Positions 26,462 to 36,266 are shown, counted from the first letter of the stretch. The stretch: DNA of 64,000 nucleotides from Paenibacillus sp. 1011MAR3C5 (GCF_003591485.1 NZ_QZCF01000007.1:62001-126000), one strand, 5' to 3'. The notes: generated by a model not told the origin, from the sequence alone. Made by a program: numbers and translations.

Positions 26462-26947
26462 ATGGATAAGTTTATTTGGGAGTCGACAGTCTTCGCGATC
26501 GTTGCGTTTCTAGTTCTGTTATGGCTGTTGAATAAATACGCATTTGGCCCGTTGTTCACGGTTATGGAGAAGCGCAGACAGCTGATTCAGGAACAGATGA
26601 ACACGGCAGAAACAAGCCGCAAAGCGGCAGAGGCATCGCTTGATGAGCAAAAGGTTGCACTCGAGCAAGCGCGCAAAGAAGCTTATGCGATTATTGATCA
26701 AGCAAGATCGACAAGCACGAAGCAAGCGGACGAGATTGTACAATCCGCGAAGAACGAGGCTACTCGTCTGAAAGACGATGCGCTGAAGGACATCGAGAGC
26801 GAGAAGAACAAGGCGATTGCCGCTCTTCGCACAGAGGTTGGCGGAATCTCCGTGAAGATCGCTTCCAAGATTATCGAGAAGCAAGTGGACGAGAAGTCGC
26901 AAGAGCAACTTGTTGACCAATACCTGAAAGAGGTTGGAAGCAAATGA
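26462..26947 (+). CDS. atpF: ATP synthase F0 subunit b
   Basis: 161 residues with one N-terminal membrane helix (about 7-25) and a long charged, coiled-coil region (about 35-140) that forms the peripheral stalk. The C-terminal portion contacts subunit delta. AAGGAGTTGCAGCT precedes the ATG. The stop overlaps atpH by four bases (ATGA). Confidence 0.95.
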   Translation: MDKFIWESTVFAIVAFLVLLWLLNKYAFGPLFTVMEKRRQLIQEQMNTAETSRKAAEASLDEQKVALEQARKEAYAIIDQARSTSTKQADEIVQSAKNEATRLKDDALKDIESEKNKAIAALRTEVGGISVKIASKIIEKQVDEKSQEQLVDQYLKEVGSK

Positions 26948-27492
26948 GCCGGGACACGGTCGTAGCGAAGCGCTACGCAAAAGCGCTGTTCGAGCTTGCT
27001 TCCGCCGCAGGAACTGTCTCCGAGGTTGAAGCTCAGCTTAAGCTGATCGCCGAAGCTCTGAAGCAGGACGCGGAAATCGAGAAATTCCTCTCCTTGCCAA
27101 GCGTTGCTCCAACCGCCAAGATCGACGTATTGAAAGCGGCATTCGGCAACAACGCTTCCGGAATCGTACTGGATACGCTGAAAGTCATCATCACGCGCGG
27201 TCGTCAAGCGATCATCGTTGAGGTGTATGAAGCATTCACCAAGATTGCGGGCGAGGCGCTCGGTCAGGCTCATGCGACGGTTTACTCTGCGCAGAAGCTG
27301 ACGGACGAAGAGCTTTTGGGCGTTGCGGCGCAATTCGGAAGCATCACAGGCAAGAAGATCATTGCACAGCAAATTGTCGAGCCAGCGCTGCTTGGCGGCA
27401 TTCAAGTCCGTATCGGCGACCGCCTGTATGACGGAAGCTTGTCCGGCAAGCTGGATCGTTTACAAAAAACGTTAAATTCTAAAGCACTGTAG
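26944..27492 (+). CDS. atpH: ATP synthase F1 subunit delta
   Basis: 182 residues. The N-terminal helical domain opens with VAKRYAKALFELA, the family signature, and the C-terminal region reads LLGGIQVRIGDRLYDGSLSGKLDRL, also standard. It links the stalk to the top of the alpha3beta3 head. It is translationally coupled to atpF. Confidence 0.95.
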   Translation: MSRDTVVAKRYAKALFELASAAGTVSEVEAQLKLIAEALKQDAEIEKFLSLPSVAPTAKIDVLKAAFGNNASGIVLDTLKVIITRGRQAIIVEVYEAFTKIAGEALGQAHATVYSAQKLTDEELLGVAAQFGSITGKKIIAQQIVEPALLGGIQVRIGDRLYDGSLSGKLDRLQKTLNSKAL

Positions 27493-27507
27493 ATAGGGGT
27501 GAACGAA

Positions 27508-29013
27508 TTGAGTATCAGACCTGATGAAATCAGCACGCTGATTAAACAACAGATCGAACAATATAAATCCGAAATTCAAGTCGTGGATGTCGGCACGGTC
27601 ATCAATGTCGGTGACGGTATCGCACGTGTACACGGCCTTGAGAATGCGATGCAAGGCGAGTTGCTCGAGTTCGCGAACGGTGTTGTAGGTATGGCGCTCA
27701 ACCTTGAGGAAAGCAACGTGGGTGTCGTTATCCTGGGTCCTTACACGGACATTCGCGAAGGCGACCAAGTTAAGCGTACAGGCCGCATCATGGAAGTTCC
27801 AGTAGGCGACGAGCTTCTGGGTCGCGTTGTTGACCCGCTTGGACAGCCGGTAGACGGCAAAGGTCCGGTTAACACGACGCAAACTCGCGCGATCGAGTCC
27901 CCGGCTCCGGGCGTTATCGATCGTAAATCCGTTCATGAACCTATGCAAACAGGTATCAAAGCGATCGACGCCATGGTACCAATCGGCCGCGGTCAACGCG
28001 AGCTTGTTATCGGTGACCGTCAAACGGGTAAAACCACGATCGCGATCGATGCGATCATCAACCAAAAGGGCAATGGCGTAAAATGTATCTACGTTGCCAT
28101 TGGCCAAAAACAATCTACAGTTGCCAACGTTGTGGAAACGCTTCGCCGCCACGGCGCATTGGAATACACCATCGTTGTCACTGCAGGCGCATCCGATCCA
28201 GCTCCACTTTTGTATCTTGCACCGTACGCAGGCGTATCGATGGCTGAGTACTTCATGTACAAAGGCGAGCATGCCTTGATCGTATATGATGACTTGACGA
28301 AACAAGCTGCGGCATACCGCGAGCTTTCCTTGCTTCTTCGCCGTCCTCCGGGTCGTGAGGCTTATCCGGGCGACGTATTCTACCTGCACTCCCGCTTGCT
28401 GGAGCGCGCTGCGAAACTGAGCGACAAGCTTGGCGGCGGCTCGATCACAGCTTTGCCGTTCATCGAGACGCAAGCGTCCGACGTATCGGCTTATATCCCG
28501 ACGAACGTTATCTCCATTACTGACGGTCAGATCTTCCTGGAGTCCGACTTGTTCTACTCCGGCCAACGCCCAGCGGTTAACGTTGGTATCTCCGTATCCC
28601 GCGTAGGCGGTTCCGCGCAGATCAAGGCGATGAAGAAGGTTGCCGGTACGCTCCGTCTTGACCTTGCGGCATACCGCGAGCTTCAAGCGTTCTCGCAGTT
28701 CGGTTCCGACCTCGACAAGTCGACGCTCGCACGCCTTAACCGCGGCGCGCGTACGATGGAAATCCTGAAACAAGGCGTTAACCAGCCAATGCCGGTAGAG
28801 AAGCAAGTTATCTCTCTCTATACAGCGGTTAAGGGACACCTTGATGATGTTGCGCTCGAGAACATCTCCCGTTTCGAGAGAGAATTCCTGGCATTTATGG
28901 ACTCCAACCATCCGGAGATCGGCGCTTCGATTCGCGATACGAAGGACCTCGTTGCAGACAACGAGAAAGCTCTTGTAGACGCGATCAACCAATTCAAGAA
29001 AAGCTTCGCTTAG
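27508..29013 (+). CDS. atpA: ATP synthase F1 subunit alpha
   Basis: 501 residues. The N-terminus MSIRPDEISTLIKQQIEQY is typical. The non-catalytic nucleotide site has Walker A GDRQTGKT. The signature PAVNVGISVSRVGGSAQ follows. I chose TTG 27508 because AGGGGTGA sits 5 bases ahead and homologues start there. GTG 27499 lies inside that ribosome binding site. Codon use is strongly biased, as in the neighbouring atpD. Confidence 0.97.
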   Translation: MSIRPDEISTLIKQQIEQYKSEIQVVDVGTVINVGDGIARVHGLENAMQGELLEFANGVVGMALNLEESNVGVVILGPYTDIREGDQVKRTGRIMEVPVGDELLGRVVDPLGQPVDGKGPVNTTQTRAIESPAPGVIDRKSVHEPMQTGIKAIDAMVPIGRGQRELVIGDRQTGKTTIAIDAIINQKGNGVKCIYVAIGQKQSTVANVVETLRRHGALEYTIVVTAGASDPAPLLYLAPYAGVSMAEYFMYKGEHALIVYDDLTKQAAAYRELSLLLRRPPGREAYPGDVFYLHSRLLERAAKLSDKLGGGSITALPFIETQASDVSAYIPTNVISITDGQIFLESDLFYSGQRPAVNVGISVSRVGGSAQIKAMKKVAGTLRLDLAAYRELQAFSQFGSDLDKSTLARLNRGARTMEILKQGVNQPMPVEKQVISLYTAVKGHLDDVALENISRFEREFLAFMDSNHPEIGASIRDTKDLVADNEKALVDAINQFKKSFA

Positions 29014-29107
29014 ACATATTTCCCTACGCCCGTCCAAACACGTCCGGGCGTAGGCCCTTACCACGCCCCGAAGGCATTCGAGGGCATACGAAGGCGGGTG
29101 AAATCAA

Positions 29108-29968
29108 ATGGCAAAAGGCATGCGCGATATTAAGCGCGAGATCAAGAGCAAACAAAGCATGAAGCAAATCACGAAAGCGATGGAGATGGTTGCCGCATCC
29201 AAGCTCAGAAGAGCGCAGGGAGCTGCTACCGCTGCTCGTCCTTACGCGGATAAGCTGAAAGAAGTTGTTGCTAGCATCGCGGCTGGCACCAAGGATGTGA
29301 AGCATCCGATGCTGGATACTCGTCCAATCAAAAAGACGGGCTATCTGGTCATCACCTCCGACCGGGGTCTGGCAGGCGGCTACAATGCGAACATCTTGCG
29401 CAAAGTAACGCAAACCATTCAAGAAAAGCATAAGTCTACGGACGAGTATGTATTGTTCGTGATCGGCCGTAAGGGCCGTGACTACTTCCGTCGCCGGAAC
29501 ATGCCTATCGTTGAAGAAGTAATCGGGTTGACTGATTCGCCAACCTTTGCAGACATCAAGACAGTTGCTACAGCAGCCGTGCAGAATTTCGCAGAAGGCG
29601 CTTATGACGAACTGTATCTATATTACAACCAATTCGTAAATGCGATTACTCAAATCCCGACGGAATCCCGCTTGCTGCCTCTGGATGAGATCAGCGAGGG
29701 TACGGCGGTTTCCGCTTATGAATACGAGCCATCGCCGGAAGGCGTACTGGAAGTATTGCTGCCGAAATATGCGGAGACGCTTATCTACAGCGCGGTACTG
29801 GACGGCAAGGCATCCGAATTCGGTGCTCGTATGACGGCAATGGGTAGCGCGACGAAAAACGCGACGAAGATGATCAATCAGCTGACGCTGACGTACAACC
29901 GTGCCCGTCAGGCTGCGATTACCCAGGAAATTTCCGAGATCGTTGCGGGAGCTAACGCACAATCATAA
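29108..29968 (+). CDS. atpG: ATP synthase F1 subunit gamma
   Basis: The 286-residue central rotor shaft. The N-terminal coiled-coil strand begins MRDIKREIKSKQSMKQITKAM. TSDRGLAGGYNANI is conserved. The C-terminal strand ends with NRARQAAITQEISEIVAGANA, the family signature. A 94-base gap separates it from atpA and contains a small hairpin-prone sequence (ACGCCCG/CGGGCGT at about 29028-29051), perhaps a message processing site. Confidence 0.96.
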   Translation: MAKGMRDIKREIKSKQSMKQITKAMEMVAASKLRRAQGAATAARPYADKLKEVVASIAAGTKDVKHPMLDTRPIKKTGYLVITSDRGLAGGYNANILRKVTQTIQEKHKSTDEYVLFVIGRKGRDYFRRRNMPIVEEVIGLTDSPTFADIKTVATAAVQNFAEGAYDELYLYYNQFVNAITQIPTESRLLPLDEISEGTAVSAYEYEPSPEGVLEVLLPKYAETLIYSAVLDGKASEFGARMTAMGSATKNATKMINQLTLTYNRARQAAITQEISEIVAGANAQS

Positions 29969-30000
29969 GTTCATATAAGAAGGAAGCAGGAGGGAAAGCA

Positions 30001-31404
30001 ATGAAAAAAGGACGCGTTGTATCCGTCATGGGTCCGGTCGTCGACCTTGAGTTCGAACGCGGCAACCTGCCGGAGATTTTGAACGCCGTCAAAATCGTGC
30101 ACAAAGCCGACCAAGGCGGAGTGGACATTAACCTGACGCTGGAAGTAGCTGTTCACCTCGGTGACAACATGGTTCGTGCCGTTGCGATGAGCACGACAGA
30201 CGGTCTTGTTCGCGGCATGGAAGTTGTAGACACAGGCGCACCTATTACAATTCCGGTTGGCGCTCCAACGCTCGGCCGCGTATTTAACGTATTAGGCGAG
30301 CCTATCGACGAAGCTGGCGACGTTACGTCGGAAGTTAACCTTCCGATTCACCGTCAAGCGCCTGCATTCGACGAATTGTCCACGCAAGCGGAAATTCTTG
30401 AAACAGGCATCAAAGTTATCGACTTGCTTGCACCATACGCTAAAGGCGGCAAGATCGGCTTGTTCGGCGGTGCCGGCGTAGGTAAGACGGTAACGATCCA
30501 GGAGCTTATCAACAACATCGCGCAAGAGCATGGCGGTATCTCCGTATTCGCTGGTGTAGGCGAGCGTACCCGTGAGGGTAACGACTTGTACCACGAGATG
30601 AAAGATTCCGGCGTACTACCAAAAACAGCGATGGTATTCGGTCAGATGAACGAACCGCCAGGCGCGCGTCAACGCGTAGCTTTGACGGGTCTGACTATGG
30701 CTGAATATTTCCGTGACGAAGAAGGCAAAGACGTACTTCTGTTCGTCGACAACATCTTCCGCTTCACGCAAGCGGGCTCCGAGGTTTCGGCCCTTCTGGG
30801 ACGTATGCCTTCGGCGGTAGGTTACCAGCCAACGCTGGCAACGGAGATGGGTCAGCTTCAAGAGCGTATCACATCCACGAAAAAAGGCTCTGTAACGTCG
30901 ATTCAGGCGATCTACGTTCCTGCGGATGACTATACGGATCCGGCTCCTGCAACAACGTTCGCTCATTTGGACGCAACGACTAACCTGGAGCGTAAAATTT
31001 CCGAGATGGGTATCTTCCCAGCGGTTGATCCGCTAGCTTCATCTTCCCGTATCCTTAACCCTGAGGTTCTGGGTGAAGAGCATTACAATGTTGCTCAAGG
31101 CGTCAAGAAGATTCTTGCCCGCTACAAAGAGCTTCAAGATATTATCGCAATCCTGGGTATGGACGAGCTGAGCGAGGAAGATAAAATAACAGTTGGCCGT
31201 GCACGCAGAATCCAATTGTTCTTGTCCCAGCCGTTCCACGTTGCCGAGCCGTTCACTGGAACGCCAGGCAAATACGTACAGGTTAAAGAATCCGTTCGCA
31301 GCTTCAAAGAAATTCTCGAGGGCAAATATGACCACCTGCCGGAAGAAGCTTTCCGTTACGTAGGTGTCATTGAAGAAGCCGTGGAGAAAGCCAAAACGCT
31401 TTAA
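30001..31404 (+). CDS. atpD: ATP synthase F1 subunit beta
   Basis: The 467-residue catalytic subunit. Walker A is GGAGVGKT, the catalytic glutamate lies in GVGERTREGNDLYHEM, Walker B is VLLFVDNIFRF, and the ALLGRMPSAVGYQPTLATEMG block carries the DELSEED-side contacts. DELSEED itself is seen as DELSEED in GMDELSEEDKITV. GAAGCAGGAGGG precedes the ATG. Confidence 0.98.
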   Translation: MKKGRVVSVMGPVVDLEFERGNLPEILNAVKIVHKADQGGVDINLTLEVAVHLGDNMVRAVAMSTTDGLVRGMEVVDTGAPITIPVGAPTLGRVFNVLGEPIDEAGDVTSEVNLPIHRQAPAFDELSTQAEILETGIKVIDLLAPYAKGGKIGLFGGAGVGKTVTIQELINNIAQEHGGISVFAGVGERTREGNDLYHEMKDSGVLPKTAMVFGQMNEPPGARQRVALTGLTMAEYFRDEEGKDVLLFVDNIFRFTQAGSEVSALLGRMPSAVGYQPTLATEMGQLQERITSTKKGSVTSIQAIYVPADDYTDPAPATTFAHLDATTNLERKISEMGIFPAVDPLASSSRILNPEVLGEEHYNVAQGVKKILARYKELQDIIAILGMDELSEEDKITVGRARRIQLFLSQPFHVAEPFTGTPGKYVQVKESVRSFKEILEGKYDHLPEEAFRYVGVIEEAVEKAKTL

Positions 31405-31428
31405 TAGCGAAAGGCGGGAGGAATCCAC

Positions 31429-31830
31429 ATGAGTACCTTTCTGGTAGAAATCGTAACGCCGGAGCGCAAGGTGTATCAGGAGACTGCGAATATGGTAAGC
31501 GTAACGGGCGTAGAGGGCGAGCTAGGTATACTGCCTAACCACATCCCGCTCGTAACGCCGCTTCGCATTGCACCTGTTACGATCAAACGCGATGGCAAAG
31601 TCGATATCGTCGCTGTCAATGGCGGCTTCATCGAAGTTCGCAAGGACAAAATTGTTATTCTGGCGGAAAGCGCAGAGCTTGCGCAAGACATCAACATCGA
31701 ACGTGCGGAAGCTGCGAAGCAGCGTGCGCAACAGCGTCTGGCCGCTAGGCAGGACGAGGTTGACTTCCGTCGTGCCGAGATGGCTATGCAGCGCGCGATG
31801 AACCGCTTGAACGTAAGACAAAAGATCTAA
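31429..31830 (+). CDS. atpC: ATP synthase F1 subunit epsilon
   Basis: 133 residues. An N-terminal beta sandwich (to about residue 85) has the EGELGILPNHIPLVTPL segment, then two C-terminal helices rich in Ala/Arg/Gln. These act as the intrinsic inhibitor in bacterial enzymes. The last gene of the operon, followed by a terminator. Confidence 0.95.
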   Translation: MSTFLVEIVTPERKVYQETANMVSVTGVEGELGILPNHIPLVTPLRIAPVTIKRDGKVDIVAVNGGFIEVRKDKIVILAESAELAQDINIERAEAAKQRAQQRLAARQDEVDFRRAEMAMQRAMNRLNVRQKI

Positions 31831-31838
31831 TCGATCCT

Positions 31839-31882
31839 AAGAAGCTTTCCGTGCGTATAACGCGCGGGAGGCTTCTTTTTTG
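31839..31882 (+). terminator. Terminator of the atp operon
   Basis: AAGAAGC-t-T-t-CCG-t-GCG pairs with CGC-g-CGG-g-A-GGCTTCTT around TATAA, followed by a T run. Confidence 0.88.
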
Positions 31883-32010
31883 ATTTGAACAACTCTAATA
31901 CAAGAATCATTGCAAAGGAAAAGTGGGGAACAGTCCATTTTTATTACGTGGCCGCATATAATGGAATAGGCTGCATGAAGCAAGCGAAGGCAATGATCGT
32001 AAACCCGTCA

Positions 32011-32039
32011 TAGACGGTAGTCCCAGCATTTGTTATAAT
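32011..32039 (+). promoter_or_regulatory. Promoter of the nuo operon
   Basis: TAGACG (32011-32016), 17 bases, TATAAT (32034-32039) with an upstream TGT (extended -10). It lies 74 bases before nuoA. A second TATAAT occurs at 31957 without a clear -35. Confidence 0.65.
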
Positions 32040-32112
32040 TGTGAGGGAAAATTGACCATGAACAGACAGCGTACAGACATCCTGCATACCATCCTTTAAC
32101 GGAGGCGATTGT

Positions 32113-32478
32113 GTGGATAACTATGTCAACCACTACGTCGTCGTCGCGATTTTTCTCGTACTGGGCATTCTGCTCCCGGTCGTGGCTTTGACAGTCGGAA
32201 GGCTGCTGAGGCCGCATAAGCCGACCGATCCGAAACGAAGTACATACGAGAGCGGCAACGAGCCAGTAGGCGAAGGTCAGGTCAGATTCAACATCCGGTA
32301 CTATATGTTTGCCCTTATGTTTGTCATTTTTGATGTAGAAACCGTTTTCTTATACCCGTGGGCCGTTGCGTATAATAAGCTCGGTCTTTTTGTGCTGGTC
32401 GAAATGGTCATTTTTGCGGGAATGCTGCTTGTGGGACTTCTATACGCATGGAAGAAGAGGGTGCTGAAATGGAATTGA
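32113..32478 (+). CDS. nuoA: Complex I subunit A
   Basis: 121 residues, three membrane helices, with the conserved KRSTYESGNEPVGEGQVRFNIRYYMFAL loop between the first two. Start GTG 32113 after ACGGAGG. It is the first of eleven contiguous complex I genes. Its end overlaps nuoB by 10 bases. Confidence 0.96.
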   Translation: MDNYVNHYVVVAIFLVLGILLPVVALTVGRLLRPHKPTDPKRSTYESGNEPVGEGQVRFNIRYYMFALMFVIFDVETVFLYPWAVAYNKLGLFVLVEMVIFAGMLLVGLLYAWKKRVLKWN

Positions 32479-32987
32479 ACCTGGAGTCAATTACACTCGA
32501 AGAGCGCAGGGAGCTGGAACGCAATGTGTTTATGGGAACGCTGGAGCAGCTAAAGGGATGGGCGAGGAGCAATTCACTATGGCCCCTGACATTCGGCCTT
32601 GCGTGCTGCGCCATCGAAATGATGGGTACAGGCGCCTCCCACTATGACTTGGACCGGTTCGGCGTTATGTTCCGCACATCTCCGAGGCAGTCGGACGTCA
32701 TGATCGTATCCGGGACGGTGACCAAGAAGATGGGGCCTCTTCTGCGCCGCTTATACGATCAAATGCCAGAACCGAAATGGGTTATTGCCATGGGTTCTTG
32801 CGCTACAGCCGGCGGCCCATACGTAAAGTCTTACGCGGTCATTAAAGGTGTAGATCAGATCGTACCGGTTGATGTATACATCCCTGGCTGCCCGCCTAAT
32901 CCGGCGGCGCTCATCTATGGCATCAACAAGCTGCAGGAGAAAATTCGTTATGAGGCGAAGACCGGGAAGCAGGTGACGAGCCGATGA
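32469..32987 (+). CDS. nuoB: Complex I subunit B (cluster N2)
   Basis: 172 residues. The N2 [4Fe-4S] cluster ligands are visible: the Cys pair in FGLACCAIEMM, GSCATAGGPY and PGCPPNP. ATG 32469 follows GAAGAGGGTG. The longer frame from 32448 lies wholly inside nuoA. N2 is the last electron carrier before quinone. Confidence 0.96.
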   Translation: MELNLESITLEERRELERNVFMGTLEQLKGWARSNSLWPLTFGLACCAIEMMGTGASHYDLDRFGVMFRTSPRQSDVMIVSGTVTKKMGPLLRRLYDQMPEPKWVIAMGSCATAGGPYVKSYAVIKGVDQIVPVDVYIPGCPPNPAALIYGINKLQEKIRYEAKTGKQVTSR

Positions 32988-33673
32988 GCGAGGAGGAGAA
33001 AAAGAACCCCGAAGCGCCGCAAGAGCCGATAAAGTCTGAACACGAGCCAGCGTCTTCTCCTGTTGACGCGGAGCGTGAAGCGAAGCTGAAGGCCGCTGCT
33101 GAAGCGCGAGCGGCGCGAGCGGCGGCCAAGGCGAAGGCAGAGGCGGAAGCTGCGGAAGCAGCCCAGGCGGAGCAGGATATTCCGAAGGAGCCTTCACCGA
33201 GGCAGTGTGATCTGGACCGGTATGTACGATTGATCGATGAAGCGTTCGGGAAAGGCACGATCGAGGAATCCGGCCTGAACGAACTGAACGCAGACATGCC
33301 GATGCTCGTCATTGCGGCCGAACGATGGCCGGAGGTTAGTCTGCTGCTGCGGGATCATGGTGAGCTACGGTTCAACTATCTCCGCAATGTATCCGGTATC
33401 GATTACGAGACGCATCTGGAGGTTGTCTATTATTTGCTGTCACTTGACTCTAAGCAAGACGTCGCGATCAAGCTGAGAACGGACCGGGAAGCGCCATCCG
33501 TTCCTTCTGCAACGCCGACTTGGTCGACGGCCAATTGGAACGAGCGCGAAATCTATGATCTGCTAGGCATTGCATTTACTGGCCATCCCGATCTGAGGCG
33601 TATTATGATGCCCGATGATTGGGTCGGCCACCCTTTGCGCAAAGATTACGAACCGCTTGATTCGGAGGTGTAG
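32984..33673 (+). CDS. nuoC: Complex I subunit C with charged N-terminal extension
   Basis: 229 residues. The NuoC 30-kDa core (about 75-229) contains LRNVSGIDY, NWNEREIYDLLGIAFTGHPDLRRIMMPDDWVGHPLRKDY, the family signature. The first 70 residues are an Ala/Glu/Lys-rich, probably helical extension absent from short NuoC proteins. Its function is unknown. It overlaps nuoB by four bases (ATGA). Confidence 0.94.
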   Translation: MSEEEKKNPEAPQEPIKSEHEPASSPVDAEREAKLKAAAEARAARAAAKAKAEAEAAEAAQAEQDIPKEPSPRQCDLDRYVRLIDEAFGKGTIEESGLNELNADMPMLVIAAERWPEVSLLLRDHGELRFNYLRNVSGIDYETHLEVVYYLLSLDSKQDVAIKLRTDREAPSVPSATPTWSTANWNEREIYDLLGIAFTGHPDLRRIMMPDDWVGHPLRKDYEPLDSEV

Positions 33674-33680
33674 GCAACCG

Positions 33681-34781
33681 GTGATTCGAACGGAAGAACT
33701 GCTGCTCAACGTCGGACCCCAGCATCCGAGCACGCATGGCGTGTTCAGGATCGTAGTCAAGCTTGATGGAGAAGTCATAACCGAGGCGACGCCTGTAATG
33801 GGTTATCTGCATAGAGGAACGGAAAAGCTGGCGGAAAGTCTAAATTTCACGCAAATCATACCGTACACCGATCGAATGGACTACGTATCGGCCATGACGA
33901 ATAATTATGTGCTGGTCCATGCCGTCGAGACGATGATGGGACTGGAAGTGCCGCTTCGAGCGGAATTTCTGCGGTTAATCGTCATGGAGCTGCAGCGGGT
34001 AGCCAGCCATCTTGTCTGGTGGGGCACTTATTTGCTGGACATTGGCGCGATGAGCCCGTTCTTATATGCTTTCCGCGACCGGGAGACCATCATCAATCTG
34101 TTCAACGAGCTTTGCGGCGCGAGGCTAACCTACAATTACATGCGAGTCGGCGGAGTCAAATGGGATGCGCCTCCTGGCTGGATGGATAAGGTTAGGGATT
34201 TCATCCCGTACATGGAGAAGAAGCTTGCGGAATATGACAAGCTCGTATCCGGCAATGAAATCTTCCTGGCGCGCATAAAAGGAATTGGCCAATACGATGC
34301 GGCTACCGCAATCGACCATGGCTTGTCCGGCGCTAACCTGAGATGTACAGGCGTAAAATGGGATTTGCGCAAGGATGAACCTTATAGCCTTTATTCCCGA
34401 TTCGAATTCGACGTGCCAATCGGCCACAACGGCGATTGCTACGATCGGTATTGCGTGCGCTTGGAGGAGATCAGGCAGAGCCTTCGCATCTTGAAGCAAG
34501 CGGTCGAGCAATTCCCGAGCGGCGGAGAGACGATGGGCAAGGTGCCGCGTGTGATTCGGCCGCCTGCGGGAGAGACCTATGTGCGAATTGAATCGCCTCG
34601 CGGCGAGATCGGCTGCCATATCGTCTCCAAGGGCAAGGCGGAGCCGTACCGCCTCAAATTCAGAAGGCCGTCGTTCGTCAATCTTCAAATCTTGCCCAAG
34701 CTGCTTGTGGGGGAGACGATGACCAATTTGATCACGATATTAGGCGGAATCGATATCGTTGTTGGGGAGGTTGATTGCTGA
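33681..34781 (+). CDS. nuoD: Complex I subunit D (49-kDa type)
   Basis: 366 residues, related to the large subunit of [NiFe] hydrogenases but without the metal cysteines. LLNVGPQHPSTHGVFR opens the protein, and the C-terminal ILGGIDIVVGEVD is standard. The quinone site lies between this subunit and NuoB. GTG 33681 follows GGAGGTG by 10 bases. The frame open from 33615 lies within nuoC and is not used. Confidence 0.96.
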   Translation: MIRTEELLLNVGPQHPSTHGVFRIVVKLDGEVITEATPVMGYLHRGTEKLAESLNFTQIIPYTDRMDYVSAMTNNYVLVHAVETMMGLEVPLRAEFLRLIVMELQRVASHLVWWGTYLLDIGAMSPFLYAFRDRETIINLFNELCGARLTYNYMRVGGVKWDAPPGWMDKVRDFIPYMEKKLAEYDKLVSGNEIFLARIKGIGQYDAATAIDHGLSGANLRCTGVKWDLRKDEPYSLYSRFEFDVPIGHNGDCYDRYCVRLEEIRQSLRILKQAVEQFPSGGETMGKVPRVIRPPAGETYVRIESPRGEIGCHIVSKGKAEPYRLKFRRPSFVNLQILPKLLVGETMTNLITILGGIDIVVGEVDC

Positions 34782-35794
34782 TGGGCGCCTGGCTGAATGA
34801 GCCGCTGACGTGGGGCAGCGCGTTAATCCTGTTCCTGTGGGCGGCGTTATTCCTGCTCATAGTATTAGGATTTGTGACGTATGCCATTTATTACGAACGA
34901 AAGGTAATCGGCTGGATGCAGCTTCGCATCGGGCCTAACCGGGTCGGACCGTTCGGCTTGCTCCAGACGGTAGCCGACATCTTCAAGCTTCTGATCAAAG
35001 AAGACACCATACCTCGAAAGGCGGACCGGCTGCTCTTCATCCTTGCGCCCGCTCTCGCTTTCATTCCTTCATTTACCGTGCTTGCCGTTATTCCTTACAC
35101 CGAGAAGCTTTATTTCGCCGACTTGAACGTTGGTTTGCTCTACTACGTGGCTTTATCTGGCATTACAACCTTAGGCATTGTGCTTGGAGGCTGGGCTTCC
35201 AATAACAAATATGCGTTGCTGGGCGGCATGCGCTCCGCAGCGCAGATGATCAGCTACGAGGTGCCGCTTGTCATATCCATCGTAGGCGTCATCCTGCTGA
35301 GCGGAAGTCTGAACCTGCGCGATATCGTAGCGGCTCAGGATGGCGGCTGGTTTTGGAACTGGAACCTATTCCCGCAAATCATCGGATTTATCGTATTTTT
35401 CATTGCAGCGGTATCGGAGCTGAACCGGACGCCCTTCGACTTGCCAGAGGCGGAGTCTGAGCTTGTGGCGGGTTATCATGTTGAATACAGCGGCTTCCGC
35501 TTCGCTTTCTTCATGCTCGCTGAATATGTATATGTGTACGCCATTGCGGCGCTTACGACGGTCTTATTCCTGGGAGGATGGCATGCTCCTGCACCCTTTC
35601 TTGACTTTGTGCCGGGCATTATATGGTTTCTGCTCAAATTCGCTTTTGTTGTCTTCTCGCTATTCTGGATACGGGCAACCTTCCCGCGCGTCCGTGTTGA
35701 CCAGCTCATGAGCCTCGGCTGGAAGGTGCTCCTGCCCGTGGCGTTGCTTAACGTATTTCTCACCGCGCTCTACCTGGAGCTGTTCGTGAAATAA
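34781..35794 (+). CDS. nuoH: Complex I subunit H
   Basis: 337 residues, eight or so helices. The signature YYERKVIGWMQLRIGPNRVGPFGLLQ and the ELNRTPFDLPEAESELVAGYHVEYSG block are present. It forms the quinone entry chamber. ATG 34781 overlaps the nuoD stop by one base (TGATG), behind GGGGAGG. Confidence 0.96.
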   Translation: MGAWLNEPLTWGSALILFLWAALFLLIVLGFVTYAIYYERKVIGWMQLRIGPNRVGPFGLLQTVADIFKLLIKEDTIPRKADRLLFILAPALAFIPSFTVLAVIPYTEKLYFADLNVGLLYYVALSGITTLGIVLGGWASNNKYALLGGMRSAAQMISYEVPLVISIVGVILLSGSLNLRDIVAAQDGGWFWNWNLFPQIIGFIVFFIAAVSELNRTPFDLPEAESELVAGYHVEYSGFRFAFFMLAEYVYVYAIAALTTVLFLGGWHAPAPFLDFVPGIIWFLLKFAFVVFSLFWIRATFPRVRVDQLMSLGWKVLLPVALLNVFLTALYLELFVK

Positions 35795-35816
35795 GGGTCT
35801 GAAAGGGGAGAGAAGC

Positions 35817-36266
35817 ATGAAAGGATTGCTGCAAGGACTAGGTGTTACGATGAAGGCGCTGACGGCTCCGAAGGTGACGACGTCCTATCCGGATGAACCG
35901 TTCCCGATGCCGGATCGCTTCCGTGGCATTCAGCACTTTATACCGGATCTGTGCATTGTGTGCAATCAGTGCGCCCGCATATGCCCGACCGATTGTATTA
36001 CGCTGACGGGTAAGCCGAATCCCGATCCCGAGAAAAAAGGCAAAGTGATCGATACCTTTGATATTAACTTCGAAATCTGTATTCTATGCGATCTGTGTAC
36101 CGAAGTGTGCCCGACGGAAGCGATCGTGATGACCAGTCACTTCGAGCTGGCCGCATACAGCCGCGATGAGCTGTATAAGGACGCGGATTGGCTGACGGAC
36201 AACAATACGTTGGTCAGACAGGATAACAATAATATCGGGGCTCCGGCAAAAGGGGGCGCCAAATAA
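35817..36266 (+). CDS. nuoI: Complex I subunit I (two [4Fe-4S])
   Basis: 149 residues with two ferredoxin motifs, CIVCNQCARICP and CILCDLCTEVCP, giving clusters N6a and N6b. In an enzyme without NuoEFG these would be the electron entry side, close to an unknown donor. AAGGGGAG precedes the ATG. Confidence 0.96.
   Translation: MKGLLQGLGVTMKALTAPKVTTSYPDEPFPMPDRFRGIQHFIPDLCIVCNQCARICPTDCITLTGKPNPDPEKKGKVIDTFDINFEICILCDLCTEVCPTEAIVMTSHFELAAYSRDELYKDADWLTDNNTLVRQDNNNIGAPAKGGAK

Noticed and set aside
27472..29064. 530-codon open frame opposite atpA
   Set aside because: An antisense by-product of the biased codon use of atpA. The translation shows no recognisable protein.
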